A DNA stretch of 54,427 bases from Nitrosomonas sp. (GTDB lineage: Bacteria; Pseudomonadota; Gammaproteobacteria; Burkholderiales; Nitrosomonadaceae): positions 1 through 54,427 of the forward strand of contig JAGNZK010000013.1 of assembly GCA_017984435.1 (NCBI GenBank). The letters run 5' to 3'. Positions 36,096 to 47,737 of this stretch are shown piece by piece. Every line of letters begins with the position of its first letter. Position 1 is the first letter of the stretch. The notes under the pieces were generated by a model. It was not told the origin of the DNA. It searched no databases and saw nothing but the letters and a program-made list of their open reading frames with translations. Made by a program: the position numbers and the translations under genes.

Positions 36096-36854
36096 GTGAC
36101 GAAAATTCTAGCGATTACCAATCAAAAAGGCGGTGTTGGAAAAACCACAACCAGTGTTAATCTGGCTGCGAGCCTGGCCGCTTCAGGAAAACGTGTTTTA
36201 CTGATTGATCTCGATCCACAAGCCAATGCAACCATGGGTAGCGGCATTAACAAACAAACGATCAAAATCACGGTTTATCATGTGTTATTGGATAATGAGT
36301 CCATACAAACCGTGCGTATTGCAGACACCCGAGGCAAATATGACGTAATACCCGCGAACAGGGATTTGGCTGGTGCTGAAGTTGAAATGGTGGATTTGCC
36401 TCAGCGGGAAGTTCGCTTGAAAACAGCACTCGAAGCCATTGAGCATGAATATGATTATATTTTGATCGATTGTCCTCCTGCTTTAAATTTACTGACACTG
36501 AATGGACTATGCGCTGCGCAGGCGGTAATGATCCCGATGCAGTGCGAATATTATGCGCTGGAAGGCTTAAGCGATCTGGTCAATACCATTAAGAGAGTGC
36601 GCAGTAATTTCAATCCTAAACTGCGTATTGAAGGTTTGTTGCGCACCATGTTCGATCCACGCAGTATCTTGGCACAACAGGTTTCCGACCAGTTGCAGAA
36701 GCACTTTGGCGACAAAGTGTATCGCACTGTGATCCCGCGCAATGTGCGGTTGGCTGAAGCGCCCGGTTTTGGTTTACCCGTTTTGTATCATGATAGGCAG
36801 TCAAAAGGTGCGCAGGCTTATCTTGAACTGGCTAAAGAAATACTCAATGCCTGA
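36096..36854 (+). CDS. parA: Chromosome partitioning ATPase ParA
   Basis: 252 residues from a GTG at 36096, preferred because AGGAG lies 8 nt upstream and the product begins MTKILAITNQKGGVGKTT, the family-standard N-terminus. An ATG at 36075 in the same frame lacks a ribosome site. The deviant Walker A KGGVGKTT and the acidic LIDCPPAL segment define the ParA/Soj family. It uses ATP-dependent DNA binding to position ParB-parS complexes. Confidence 0.95.
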   Translation: MTKILAITNQKGGVGKTTTSVNLAASLAASGKRVLLIDLDPQANATMGSGINKQTIKITVYHVLLDNESIQTVRIADTRGKYDVIPANRDLAGAEVEMVDLPQREVRLKTALEAIEHEYDYILIDCPPALNLLTLNGLCAAQAVMIPMQCEYYALEGLSDLVNTIKRVRSNFNPKLRIEGLLRTMFDPRSILAQQVSDQLQKHFGDKVYRTVIPRNVRLAEAPGFGLPVLYHDRQSKGAQAYLELAKEILNA

Positions 36855-36906
36855 TCCACTCATGTATGACTGGGATACGCAATGGCAAAATTAAGGAGTC
36901 CATAAA

Positions 36907-37746
36907 ATGGTAAAACAAAAAGGGCTGGGGCGGGGTTTGGATGCCTTATTGTCGGGCGATGGGCGTATCGATATTGCGGAAGAAGCATTGCAGAATCTTG
37001 AAATATCTAAGCTGCAACCTGGCAAATACCAACCCAGAACCAATATGAATCCGGAGGCGTTGGCAGAACTGGCCGAATCGATTAAAGTACAAGGCATCAT
37101 GCAGCCGGTTCTGGTACGGCCGGTCGGTGTCGATCAATACGAAATCATCGCGGGTGAGAGAAGGTGGCGTGCTGCGCAATTAGCCGGATTGACGGAAGTA
37201 CCGGCACTGATCCGAAAAGTAGCCGATGAATCCGCACTTGCCATGTCGCTGATCGAAAATATCCAGCGTGAGAACCTGAATCCGTTGGAGGAAGCTATGG
37301 GTATCCAGCGTCTGATCAATGAATTTGGCATGACTCACCAAACCGCCGGTGAAGCGCTTGGCAATTCGCGCAGCACCATCTCCAATTTATTGCGCCTGCT
37401 CAATTTGTCTGTCCCAGTACAAGAATTGATGATGCAGGGTAAAATTGATATGGGGCATGGACGCGCTTTATTGACGCTGGTACCTGCACAACAGATTACA
37501 ATGGCTAATTTGATTGTACAGAAACAGCTTTCCGTGCGTGAAACCGAAAAACTGGTTAACCAAATCGAACATCCGGTTGCTAAAAAAGTGAAGAAACCCG
37601 ATCGGGATTTGTTGCGATTACAAGAAGATGTTTCCGAACGTCTCGGTGCGCAAGTGGTTATTAAACCAAGGAAAAACGATCAGGGTAATGTTGTGATCCA
37701 CTATACCAGTTTGGATCAATTGGATGACATTCTCGGTAAGCTCTAA
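36907..37746 (+). CDS. parB: Chromosome partitioning protein ParB
   Basis: 279 residues. The N-terminal CTPase/ParB box includes GERRWRAAQLAG and SLIENIQRENLNP. The central helix-turn-helix is near QTAGEALGNSRSTISNLLRLL, and a C-terminal dimerisation domain follows. It binds the parS site at 33415-33430. AGGAG upstream of the ATG. Confidence 0.96.
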   Translation: MVKQKGLGRGLDALLSGDGRIDIAEEALQNLEISKLQPGKYQPRTNMNPEALAELAESIKVQGIMQPVLVRPVGVDQYEIIAGERRWRAAQLAGLTEVPALIRKVADESALAMSLIENIQRENLNPLEEAMGIQRLINEFGMTHQTAGEALGNSRSTISNLLRLLNLSVPVQELMMQGKIDMGHGRALLTLVPAQQITMANLIVQKQLSVRETEKLVNQIEHPVAKKVKKPDRDLLRLQEDVSERLGAQVVIKPRKNDQGNVVIHYTSLDQLDDILGKL

Positions 37747-37782
37747 AATAGAACATTGACGTCAGTTGAATAAGGAAAATTT

Positions 37783-37965
37783 ATGGATGCAAGATTGCTG
37801 GATATTTTGGTGTGCCCACTTTGCAAAGGACCGCTCATCTACAAAAAGGAAGATAAGGAGTTGATTTGCAAGCCGGATAGACTCTCTTTTGCGATCAAAG
37901 ACGGTATTCCGGTCATGCTTGTAGAAGAAGCACACAGAATATCCGATGAGGTTGAAATTAAATAA
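37783..37965 (+). CDS. Trm112-like zinc ribbon protein
   Basis: 60 residues: [13 protein letters not shown] at the start (Cys11, Cys14), Cys29 in [11 protein letters not shown], and [14 protein letters not shown] at the end. Trm112-like proteins activate methyltransferases. In most Proteobacteria the gene lies near lpxK and kdsB. Here it sits 36 bp after parB and 23 bp before the ADP-ribosylglycohydrolase-like gene. One zinc-ligand cysteine appears to be missing. Confidence 0.9.
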   Translation: MDARLLDILVCPLCKGPLIYKKEDKELICKPDRLSFAIKDGIPVMLVEEAHRISDEVEIK

Positions 37966-37988
37966 GTGTAGAAATATTTTAGAACATC

Positions 37989-38969
37989 ATGAATTCAAGT
38001 ATCAAGTTGGAACCCCGTGTGGCGGCTATTTTAGGCGCATTGATTGCAGATTCCGCTTCACTGGGGCTGCATTGGCTTTATGATCCTGCACGGATTGCAC
38101 AAATAGAGAAAACCAAAGGATTGGTTTTTCTGCAACCCGATGACAATGACTATGCAGAAACCAAAGGTTATTTTGCTCATGGCAATAGAATAGCGGGAGA
38201 TTCATCGGGATATGGTGAATTATGCCTGCTGATGCTGCGCCATTTCGCGCAACATGGTCAATTTAATCGTGTTGCGTACCAGACGGAATACTGCAATCAT
38301 TTTGGCCCGGGCGGCGGATACACGGGCTATGTCGATTCACCCACACGGCAGACCTTACAAATACTGTTACCACTTAAACCGGAAGAATTTCCGCAAAACT
38401 CCGGTGCCGATGACGATCAGTTTGCCGCACTGGCGACGCTACCAGCCGTGGTAGCTGCTCACAAGGGGTCTCAAGAAGCATTATTGACCAAGATAGCGCA
38501 AGTTGTGCGTCTGACCAATCATAATGACACTGCAGTTGCAGCAGCGCAGTATGCAGGCAGTGTTCTATTGGAAATATTGCATGGAAAAACAATCACTCAA
38601 GCATTGACGAGTGCATTACTATATGCCGAAAGGAAACTGGCGCCACTGGTTGAGGAAGCTTTGCAAACCCACACACTTGACAGTATCGCCATTGCCAATC
38701 GCTTTGGTTCAGCTTGTCATGTTCTGCAAGGCATGCCGATTATTGCGCATATCGCCCGGTATGCGTCCGATTATCGCACAGCTATTGAAGAAAATATTCG
38801 CATCGGCGGTGATAGTTGTGGCCGTGCCATCATGCTCGGCGCCATTATGGCAGCTTACACCGCACAACAAAACGATCAGATATCGTCTATTCCGCTCGAA
38901 TGGGCTGTGCGCTATCGCAAGCTGATCGTCGCTGCGGATGCTTGTGCGACGCTAGAGAGTTCTGAATGA
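37989..38969 (+). CDS. ADP-ribosylglycohydrolase family protein with altered metal motifs
   Basis: 326 residues. Family segments are ILGALIADSASLGLHWLYD (13-31), GDSSGYGELCLLMLRHF and IRIGGDSCGRAIMLGAI. In classical ARH enzymes these places hold T-D-D-T and G-G-D-T-D-T clusters whose aspartates bind two magnesium ions. Here several are replaced by Ser, Gly and Cys (GDSSGYG, GGDSCGRA), like the crystallin-type branch of the family. Hydrolase activity is therefore doubtful. It lies between parB and atpI, where most relatives have no such gene. Confidence 0.88.
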   Translation: MNSSIKLEPRVAAILGALIADSASLGLHWLYDPARIAQIEKTKGLVFLQPDDNDYAETKGYFAHGNRIAGDSSGYGELCLLMLRHFAQHGQFNRVAYQTEYCNHFGPGGGYTGYVDSPTRQTLQILLPLKPEEFPQNSGADDDQFAALATLPAVVAAHKGSQEALLTKIAQVVRLTNHNDTAVAAAQYAGSVLLEILHGKTITQALTSALLYAERKLAPLVEEALQTHTLDSIAIANRFGSACHVLQGMPIIAHIARYASDYRTAIEENIRIGGDSCGRAIMLGAIMAAYTAQQNDQISSIPLEWAVRYRKLIVAADACATLESSE

Positions 38970-39152
38970 CCGTTATTGTGAGCACTAAAAATTAATAGTA
39001 TTGATTCCCAGAGTCTATGGGGGTGTCCGACTTGAATTTGATGATCTATGAGAGCACTTTCATATTCCCGATCCTTTTCTTCATTTAAAACAGGATTATG
39101 TGCTGCAAATCTGGACAATCTATTTGCTCACTATACAGGCCGGAACTTTGCA

Positions 39153-39181
39153 TTGACTGAGTAGCTTAAATAAGCTAACAT
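39153..39181 (+). promoter_or_regulatory. Sigma-70-type promoter for the atp operon
   Basis: -35 TTGACT at 39153-39158, 17-bp spacer, -10 TAACAT at 39176-39181. Start of transcription near 39188, about 45 bp before the atpI ATG. Confidence 0.65.
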
Positions 39182-39232
39182 GGCCGCTTTTTTAAGTACG
39201 GATAATGTGCTGTCTGTTCCAAAGATGGATAT

Positions 39233-39619
39233 ATGTCTTGGATAAAAAATAGGCCGCTTAATATTGTGCTGAAAGCGCAATTGCTCCTTACCTTAATTGT
39301 TGTAATTGTATTTGGTTTTTTATCAGATTTTCATAGCGTAATGTCAGCAATGCTGGGAGGAATGGTTAGCTTAGTGTCTTCTTTAGCATTTTCGGTGATT
39401 ATTTCGCAACACGAAGGGTATACGGCTAGTGGGGCAATCAGAACTGCAATAAAAGCTGAGATTGTAAAAATATGCTTGATTGTGATTCTATTATGGATAG
39501 TGTTAAAGAACTATGAGAGTATTAATGTACTTATATTTATCGGAACATTTATTTTAACTATCCTGGTTCATAGTATGGCGTTATTTATCTCAGATAACAT
39601 AAAGAGTAAGACAGATTAA
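39233..39619 (+). CDS. atpI: ATP synthase subunit I (AtpI)
   Basis: 128 residues with four hydrophobic helices (about 12-30, 34-52, 75-92, 97-118). AtpI is an assembly factor for the c-ring. It is first in the atp operon, and its position ahead of atpB identifies it, since the sequence varies widely. Gap to atpB is 21 bp. Confidence 0.88.
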   Translation: MSWIKNRPLNIVLKAQLLLTLIVVIVFGFLSDFHSVMSAMLGGMVSLVSSLAFSVIISQHEGYTASGAIRTAIKAEIVKICLIVILLWIVLKNYESINVLIFIGTFILTILVHSMALFISDNIKSKTD

Positions 39620-39640
39620 CAAAAGTAAAGCAGGTAGCGC

Positions 39641-40450
39641 ATGGCATCAGGTGTAGAATTAACCCCAACATCATATATAGATCATCATTTAACCAACTTA
39701 ACAGCGCAAATTAATGAAGGCTCGTTTTGGGTTTTGCATGTTGACACGCTGATTACATCTATAATTCTTGGCATTGTAAGCTTTGGGTTTATGTGGCTGG
39801 TGGTGCGTAAAGCAACCCCCGGCGTGCCGTCTAAACGTCAGGCATTTGTTGAGTTGGCGGTTGAATTTATTGATAATGAAGTAAAAAATACATTTCATGG
39901 CAATCGACATGTGTTTGTTGCACCCACAGCGTTGACGATCTTTGTGTGGGTTTTAATGATGAATGCCATGGATATCTTGCCTATCGATATTATGGCTTGG
40001 ATTTATGAGCATGCTTTTGGATTGCATAACTGGAGAACTGTGCCGACGACTGATGTAAATACAACTTTTGCATTGGCGCTATCAGTATGGTTTTTGATGA
40101 TATTTTTTAGTATAAAAGTTAAAGGGTTTGGCGGATGGATGCACGAACTTTTTTGTACACCGTTTGGTAAAAATCCATTGCTCTGGATACTAAATTTATT
40201 ATTCAATTTTATTGAGTATGTATCTAAGCCTTTGTCACATTCGTTGCGCCTTTTTGGGAATATCTATGCGGGCGAGATTATTTTCTTGTTGCTTGGAATG
40301 TGGGCTGCAACGGGGGTGAGCGGTGCTTTCTTTGGTGCGGTTTTGGGGGCGGGTTGGGCGATATTCCACATTTTGATTGTTACCTTGCAGGCATTTATTT
40401 TTATGATGTTGACGGTTGTGTATATATCGATGGCGCATGAGTCACATTAG
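39641..40450 (+). CDS. atpB: F0F1 ATP synthase subunit a
   Basis: 269 residues, multi-spanning. The proton-channel arginine is in the motif SHSLRLFGN, followed by AGEIIF; a conserved [14 protein letters not shown] helix ends the protein. It forms the stator half-channels for protons. Confidence 0.97.
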   Translation: MASGVELTPTSYIDHHLTNLTAQINEGSFWVLHVDTLITSIILGIVSFGFMWLVVRKATPGVPSKRQAFVELAVEFIDNEVKNTFHGNRHVFVAPTALTIFVWVLMMNAMDILPIDIMAWIYEHAFGLHNWRTVPTTDVNTTFALALSVWFLMIFFSIKVKGFGGWMHELFCTPFGKNPLLWILNLLFNFIEYVSKPLSHSLRLFGNIYAGEIIFLLLGMWAATGVSGAFFGAVLGAGWAIFHILIVTLQAFIFMMLTVVYISMAHESH

Positions 40451-40493
40451 CATAAGTTATGAGTTTTATTTGTTGCAAAATCATTAATCTTAA

Positions 40494-40781
<288 letters not shown>

Positions 40782-40821
40782 GAATGCTGTTGCTGTATAG
40801 ATTAGATATTACGGGCTTGTC

Positions 40822-41295
40822 ATGAATATTAACTTTACTTTAATTTCTCAGGCGATAGCCTTTTCGATATTTATTTGGTTTACTGTTAAGTATGTATGGC
40901 CGCCGCTGCTGCGTGCGATTGAAGAGCGTCAGAAAACGATTGCAGATGGATTGGCTGCTGGTGAACGTGGTCGTCATGAATTAGAGTTGGCAAGTCAGCG
41001 TTCATCTGATGTATTGAAAGAGGCAAAGCAACGCGCTTCAGAAATAATTCTTCAAGCTGAAAAACGAGCCACAGAAATCGTTGAAGAGGCAAAGAAAACG
41101 GCAAAAGAAGAAGGCGATCGAATCGTTATCGGAGCGAAGGCGGATATAGAGCACGAGATGTTTAGTGCTAAAGAAGCATTGCGGCAGCATGTTGCTGAGT
41201 TAGCCGTCGCAGGAGCAGCGAAAATACTGCGTCGTGAAGTAGATGCCAAAATGCATGCGCGTATGCTCGATTCAATTGAGGAAGATTTGAAATAA
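40822..41295 (+). CDS. atpF: F0F1 ATP synthase subunit b
   Basis: 157 residues: one N-terminal membrane helix (about 5-26) and a long charged right-handed coiled coil, the peripheral stalk. The last base overlaps the atpH start codon (TAATG). Confidence 0.96.
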   Translation: MNINFTLISQAIAFSIFIWFTVKYVWPPLLRAIEERQKTIADGLAAGERGRHELELASQRSSDVLKEAKQRASEIILQAEKRATEIVEEAKKTAKEEGDRIVIGAKADIEHEMFSAKEALRQHVAELAVAGAAKILRREVDAKMHARMLDSIEEDLK

Positions 41296-41831
41296 TGGCT
41301 GAGGCGATTACTGTTGCAAGACCGTATGCAGATGCGGTATATAAAATTGCTCTAGCGGATAATAATTTGTCTGGATGGTCAGAAATATTGCGGCTTGCAG
41401 CAGCGATTACCGAGGATGAGCATGTGAAGTCGCTTATTGATAATCCTGTGGTTTCTGCAAAACAGCTGACTGGAATATTTTTGGATATCGGTCAGGATAA
41501 ATTTAATGTCGAAGCTACTAATCTTGTGACGTTGTTGATAGAAAATAAACGTACGTTTGTGTTGCCTCAAATTAGTCGATTATTTGAACAATTGAAAGCA
41601 CAGCATGAAGGTGTTTTAGAAGCCAAAATTATTAGTGCATTTGCAATGGAAAGTAAGCAAATCAAGAAATTGATTGATAATCTCGAACAAAAATTTAAGC
41701 ATAAGATAGAAGCTCAGATAAGTGTTGATCCAGAGTTAATAGGTGGAATTAAAGTTGAAATTGGCGATGAAATTCTTGATGCCTCAGTTCGCGGTAAACT
41801 TGAAGCCATGGCCGTTGCCCTTAAAAGCTAG
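41295..41831 (+). CDS. atpH: F0F1 ATP synthase subunit delta
   Basis: 178 residues with the OSCP family pattern: ARPYADAVYKIA at the start and DPELIGGIKVEIGDEILDASVRGKL near the end. It links the b dimer to the F1 head. One-base overlap with atpF. Confidence 0.96.
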   Translation: MAEAITVARPYADAVYKIALADNNLSGWSEILRLAAAITEDEHVKSLIDNPVVSAKQLTGIFLDIGQDKFNVEATNLVTLLIENKRTFVLPQISRLFEQLKAQHEGVLEAKIISAFAMESKQIKKLIDNLEQKFKHKIEAQISVDPELIGGIKVEIGDEILDASVRGKLEAMAVALKS

Positions 41832-41843
41832 GAGTTAAATAAA

Positions 41844-43385
41844 ATGCAGTTAAATCCATCCGAAATCAGCGAGCTGATTAAAAAAAGGATTGAAGGACTT
41901 GCTGATACAGCAGAGGTTCGAACTCAGGGAACTATTGTGTCCGTCACGGACGGTATTGTGCGCATTCACGGTTTGTCGGATGTGATGCAGGGTGAAATGT
42001 TGGAATTTCCAGGTAATACATTTGGTCTGGCATTGAATCTTGAGCGTGATTCAGTAGGCGCGGTTATTATGGGCGCTTATGAACATATTTGTGAAGGCGA
42101 TACCGTTAAGTGTACAGGACGTATTTTGGAAGTACCTGTTGGTGAAGGTTTGCTAGGTCGTGTTGTAAATGCGCTGGGACAACCGATAGATGGTAAAGGA
42201 CCAATTACAGCAGAGAGATCAGAGCCTATTGAGAAAATTGCGCCTGGTGTGATATGGCGGCAATCTGTGGATCAGCCTGTGCAGACGGGCTTGAAATCAG
42301 TAGATTCGATGGTGCCGGTTGGGCGTGGCCAGCGTGAATTGATTATTGGTGATCGTCAGACAGGAAAAACCGCGGTAGCCATTGATGCGATTCTGAATCA
42401 GAAAGGCCAAAATATGTTCTGTATTTATGTTGCAATCGGACAAAAGGCTTCTTCGATTGCAAACGTAGTGCGTAAGCTGGAAGAGCATGGCGCAATGGAA
42501 TATACCATTGTGGTGGCAGCGACTGCATCAGAATCAGCGGCAATGCAATTTATCGCACCTTATTCAGGGTGCACCATGGGTGAATATTTCCGTGATAAAG
42601 GTCAGGATGCATTGATTGTTTATGATGACTTAACGAAGCAGGCTTGGGCATATAGACAAATTTCATTGTTATTACGACGTCCGCCAGGTAGAGAAGCTTA
42701 TCCAGGTGATGTGTTCTATTTGCATTCTCGTTTGTTAGAGAGAGCAGCGAGAGTAAGTTCTGCTTATGTTGAAAAGGCTACAAATGGTGCGGTAAAAGGT
42801 AAAACAGGATCATTGACTGCTTTGCCGATCATTGAAACGCAAGCTGGTGACGTGACTGCCTTCGTGCCGACGAATGTGATTTCAATTACAGACGGACAGA
42901 TATTTCTAGAGACAGATTTATTTAATGCAGGTATTCGTCCAGCGATAAATGCTGGGGTGTCAGTGTCACGAGTGGGTGGTGCAGCACAAACAAAGGTTAT
43001 CAAGAAGTTAGGTGGTGGTATTCGCTTAGCGTTAGCTCAGTATCGTGAACTGGCCGCATTTGCGCAGTTTGCATCAGACTTGGATGAGGCAACGCGGAAG
43101 CAACTGGAGCGCGGAAAGATGGCAACTGAGCTTATGAAGCAACCTCAATATGCTACATTAAGCGTTTCTGAAATGGCACTTACGCTATTTGCAATTAATA
43201 ATGGGTATTTCGACGATGTTGAAGTTAAACGGGCATTGGCATTTGAATCTGCTCTAAAAAGCTACATACGTAGTCAACATGGTGTCATTCTTGAGAAAAT
43301 AGAAAAGAATAAAGAGCTTGATGCTGAAACAGAAAAAGAGTTAACGGCAGCAATTCAAGAATTTAAGCAAAACGGAACGTACTAA
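41844..43385 (+). CDS. atpA: F0F1 ATP synthase subunit alpha
   Basis: 513 residues. P-loop GDRQTGKTA (non-catalytic nucleotide site), the [11 protein letters not shown] segment and the SRVGGAAQT motif. Typical length. AGGAG upstream of ATG, 12 bp after atpH. Confidence 0.98.
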   Translation: MQLNPSEISELIKKRIEGLADTAEVRTQGTIVSVTDGIVRIHGLSDVMQGEMLEFPGNTFGLALNLERDSVGAVIMGAYEHICEGDTVKCTGRILEVPVGEGLLGRVVNALGQPIDGKGPITAERSEPIEKIAPGVIWRQSVDQPVQTGLKSVDSMVPVGRGQRELIIGDRQTGKTAVAIDAILNQKGQNMFCIYVAIGQKASSIANVVRKLEEHGAMEYTIVVAATASESAAMQFIAPYSGCTMGEYFRDKGQDALIVYDDLTKQAWAYRQISLLLRRPPGREAYPGDVFYLHSRLLERAARVSSAYVEKATNGAVKGKTGSLTALPIIETQAGDVTAFVPTNVISITDGQIFLETDLFNAGIRPAINAGVSVSRVGGAAQTKVIKKLGGGIRLALAQYRELAAFAQFASDLDEATRKQLERGKMATELMKQPQYATLSVSEMALTLFAINNGYFDDVEVKRALAFESALKSYIRSQHGVILEKIEKNKELDAETEKELTAAIQEFKQNGTY

Positions 43386-43388
43386 GCG

Positions 43389-44273
43389 ATGGCCGGAAGT
43401 AGAGAGATACGCAATAAAATAAAGAGCGTAAAAAATACGCAAAAGATAACACGCGCCATGGAAATGGTAGCGGCATCTAAAATGCGTAAGGCACAAGATC
43501 GTATGAAAAAAGCAAGACCTTACGGCGAAAAAATCCGTAATGTCGCTGCACATATGAGTCGGGCAAATACAGAATATCGTCATCCTTTTTTGATTGAGAG
43601 AGATACAGTCAAGCGTGTTGGTATTATTATTGTGACTTCAGATAAGGGACTTTGTGGTGGTTTGAACACAAATATCTTGCGTAGAGCTTTCAATCAAATG
43701 AAGGTTTGGCAAGCAGAAGGCGAACAAATAGAAGTATGTTGTGTAGGTAACAAAGGCTTAGGTTTTATGAGTCGAATAAATGCACATGTGACTTCACAAG
43801 TTGTTGGGCTGGGCGATACGCCTGATATGGCGAAACTCATAGGGGCAGTTAAAGTGGTACTGGATGGATATACGCAAGATCAATTTGACCGAGTATATAT
43901 TTTTTATAATCGCTTTATAAATACTATGAAGCAAGAACCTGTGATGGAGCAACTGCTTCCTTTGACTGATGAGCGTATTCAGAATGAGGAGCAAAATGAT
44001 GATAGACCGAAAGTAACATGGGATTACATCTATGAGCCTGAGGCAAAGCCAGTCATAGACGATATAATGGTACGTTATATAGAAGCGCTGGTATATCAGG
44101 CTGTCACTGAGAATATGGCATCTGAACAATCTGCTAGGATGGTGGCTATGAAAGCTGCATCGGATAATGCAGGAAGTGTCATTGATGAACTGACATTGAT
44201 TTACAATAAATCTCGACAGGCGGCAATTACCAAGGAATTGTCGGAGATTGTCGGGGGTGCTGCGGCTGTTTAA
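43389..44273 (+). CDS. atpG: F0F1 ATP synthase subunit gamma
   Basis: 294 residues. N-terminal [20 protein letters not shown] helix and the C-terminal MKAASDNAG...[15 protein letters not shown] helix form the rotor shaft; the DKGLCGGLN loop is intact. Follows atpA by 3 bp. Confidence 0.97.
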   Translation: MAGSREIRNKIKSVKNTQKITRAMEMVAASKMRKAQDRMKKARPYGEKIRNVAAHMSRANTEYRHPFLIERDTVKRVGIIIVTSDKGLCGGLNTNILRRAFNQMKVWQAEGEQIEVCCVGNKGLGFMSRINAHVTSQVVGLGDTPDMAKLIGAVKVVLDGYTQDQFDRVYIFYNRFINTMKQEPVMEQLLPLTDERIQNEEQNDDRPKVTWDYIYEPEAKPVIDDIMVRYIEALVYQAVTENMASEQSARMVAMKAASDNAGSVIDELTLIYNKSRQAAITKELSEIVGGAAAV

Positions 44274-44290
44274 AACATTTTTAGTATTAG

Positions 44291-45679
<1,389 letters not shown>

Positions 45680-45697
45680 ATTTAGAGAGAGTGCTCA

Positions 45698-46120
45698 ATG
45701 GGTACCATTTTTCATCTTGATATCGTTAGTGCTGAAGAATCTATTTATTCCGGCCCAGTAGAATTTATAGTTGCACCTGCCCAAATGGGGGAAGTGGGTA
45801 TTTATCCACGACACACGCCCATGTTGACAAGAATTAAGTCTGGAATGGTGCGTATTAAAACGCAATTTAAAGAGGAAGAGTTTGTCTACGTGTCTGGAGG
45901 AATGTTAGAAATTCAACCTGATATTGTTACCATACTGGCTGATACTGCGGTGCGTAGTCATGATCTTGATGAGGCAAAAGCGATAGAGTCAAAGCGAGCA
46001 GCAGAAGAGGCCATGAAAGATCGTGGATCTGAATTGGACTACGCAAAAGCCCAAGCCGAATTAATGGAGGCTATGGCGCAATTGGCTGCAATTGATAAGT
46101 TAAGAAAACGCGGGCATTAG
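45698..46120 (+). CDS. atpC: F0F1 ATP synthase subunit epsilon
   Basis: 140 residues: a beta-sandwich (1-85, [17 protein letters not shown]) and a C-terminal two-helix hairpin that can inhibit rotation. Last gene of the operon, followed 14 bp later by the 54-bp palindromic terminator. Confidence 0.97.
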   Translation: MGTIFHLDIVSAEESIYSGPVEFIVAPAQMGEVGIYPRHTPMLTRIKSGMVRIKTQFKEEEFVYVSGGMLEIQPDIVTILADTAVRSHDLDEAKAIESKRAAEEAMKDRGSELDYAKAQAELMEAMAQLAAIDKLRKRGH

Positions 46121-46134
46121 ATAAGATATTATTT

Positions 46135-46188
46135 AACACATAGGCACAAAAAAGGCGACATATGTCGCCTTTTTTGTGCCTATGTGTT
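46135..46188. terminator. 54-bp perfect palindrome, terminator of the atp operon
   Basis: Both 27-bp arms match exactly around the centre between 46161 and 46162. The RNA core is GGCGACAU/AUGUCGCC followed by six U. The A-tract on the other side makes it symmetrical, so it can end transcripts arriving from either strand. Confidence 0.9.
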
Positions 46189-46308
46189 TCTGAATTTGCA
46201 CTAAAATAGTGATATCAGAACGTAATTCCATTTAAAGAGTTAAAAATACTTGATATACGGTTCTTGATTAATTAATTATATTAATAACCTAGAGAGAAGC
46301 TTAATATC

Positions 46309-47679
46309 ATGTCAAAACTTAATGTTGTAATACTTGCAGCAGGCTCTGGCAAACGTATGCAATCTTCTCTTCCCAAGGTATTACATACATTGGCAGGTTG
46401 TCCATTGCTTTTGCATGTAACTAATACAGCCAGATTATTATTACCCCATAAAATTTGTATCGTCATAGGTTATGGCGGAAATATAATTAGGCAGTCAATT
46501 GTTGATACTGATCTAACGTGGGTGATACAGGAACAGCAACTTGGCACAGGACATGCGCTAATGCAAGCCCAGTCGTATCTTGATAAAGATGGTTTTACAC
46601 TCGTATTGTATGGAGATGTCCCTCTTGTCAGTGTCGATACACTGCAGAAACTAATAGTCACTGCACAAGAAAAACATTGTGCATTGCTAACGGCTGTAGT
46701 GGAGGATCCGACTGGATATGGCAGAATTGTGCGTGATTCCGAAACAGAAGCCGTTACAGCCATTATTGAACAGAAGGATGCCAATAGGGATCAACAGAGT
46801 ATATGTGAAATTAATACCGGAATTATGCTTGTTCCTAATGCTTATTTACATGAATGGTTACCAAAGCTTGAGAATAAGAATGCACAGCATGAATATTATT
46901 TGACAGATATTATTGCAATGGCTGCCAAACAAAATGTTCGTGTAGTGTCTTCACAGCCGGCAAACCTCTGGGAGGTGATGGGTGTTAATAATAAACGTCA
47001 ATTGGCTGAGCTTGAACGGATTTATCAAAAGGAATATGCCGGTAAACTACTAGATCGCGGTGTTAGTGTGGCGGATCCAGCGCGAATTGATATCCGAGGA
47101 GAGCTCATCTGTGGATCTGATGTTGAAATTGATATTGATTGTATTTTTGAAGGTATCGTTAAACTGGGCGATCGTGTACAGGTTGGCGCACATTGCATAC
47201 TAAAAAATGTAATGATTGCAGCAGGAAGTATTATTCATCCCCATAGCATGATCGAAGATACAGAAATTGGTGAGAATTGCAAGATTGGTCCTTATGCGCG
47301 TGTTCGTCCGGGTACCAAGCTTTCCAGCAAGGTGCATGTTGGCAATTTTGTTGAAGTTAAAAATAGTCAGATTGGGCTAGGGACTAAAGCCAATCATTTA
47401 AGCTACATTGGCGACTCTATCGTAGGAGAGAATGTCAATATTGGTGCTGGAACAATTACTTGTAATTATGATGGTGCGAATAAACACCAAACCATCATAG
47501 AAGATGACGTGTTTATTGGATCTGACACACAACTGATTGCACCGGTTAAGGTTTCTAGAGGTTCGACAATTGGTGCCGGATCGACTATCACGAGAGATAC
47601 CCCAGAAGGTGCTTTGACCTTGGCGAGAGTTAAACAAGTCAGTTTCTCTGAGTGGAAACGTCCAACAAAATCGAAATAA
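46309..47679 (+). CDS. glmU: Bifunctional UDP-GlcNAc pyrophosphorylase / GlcN-1-P acetyltransferase GlmU
   Basis: 456 residues, full length. The N-terminal uridyltransferase has LAAGSGKRMQSSLPKVLH and the YGDVPL segment. The C-terminal left-handed beta-helix acetyltransferase has NFVEVKNSQIG, GAGTITCNYDG and IGAGSTIT. It makes UDP-GlcNAc for peptidoglycan and lipopolysaccharide. Pairs functionally with glmS downstream. Confidence 0.97.
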   Translation: MSKLNVVILAAGSGKRMQSSLPKVLHTLAGCPLLLHVTNTARLLLPHKICIVIGYGGNIIRQSIVDTDLTWVIQEQQLGTGHALMQAQSYLDKDGFTLVLYGDVPLVSVDTLQKLIVTAQEKHCALLTAVVEDPTGYGRIVRDSETEAVTAIIEQKDANRDQQSICEINTGIMLVPNAYLHEWLPKLENKNAQHEYYLTDIIAMAAKQNVRVVSSQPANLWEVMGVNNKRQLAELERIYQKEYAGKLLDRGVSVADPARIDIRGELICGSDVEIDIDCIFEGIVKLGDRVQVGAHCILKNVMIAAGSIIHPHSMIEDTEIGENCKIGPYARVRPGTKLSSKVHVGNFVEVKNSQIGLGTKANHLSYIGDSIVGENVNIGAGTITCNYDGANKHQTIIEDDVFIGSDTQLIAPVKVSRGSTIGAGSTITRDTPEGALTLARVKQVSFSEWKRPTKSK

Positions 47680-47737
47680 TGATGTCGGCATATTTTCATT
47701 TTTTTGTTTGGCTAAATGTATGAAAAGGAGGATCTGA

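Noticed and set aside
38912-39118. Minus-strand frame between the ADP-ribosylglycohydrolase-like gene and atpI
   Set aside because: No ribosome site or known family. The interval is better explained as the atp promoter region.
47680-47737. glmS ribozyme or other riboswitch before glmS
   Set aside because: Only 58 bp between glmU and glmS, with no ribozyme-like structure. Such ribozymes are typical of Gram-positive bacteria.
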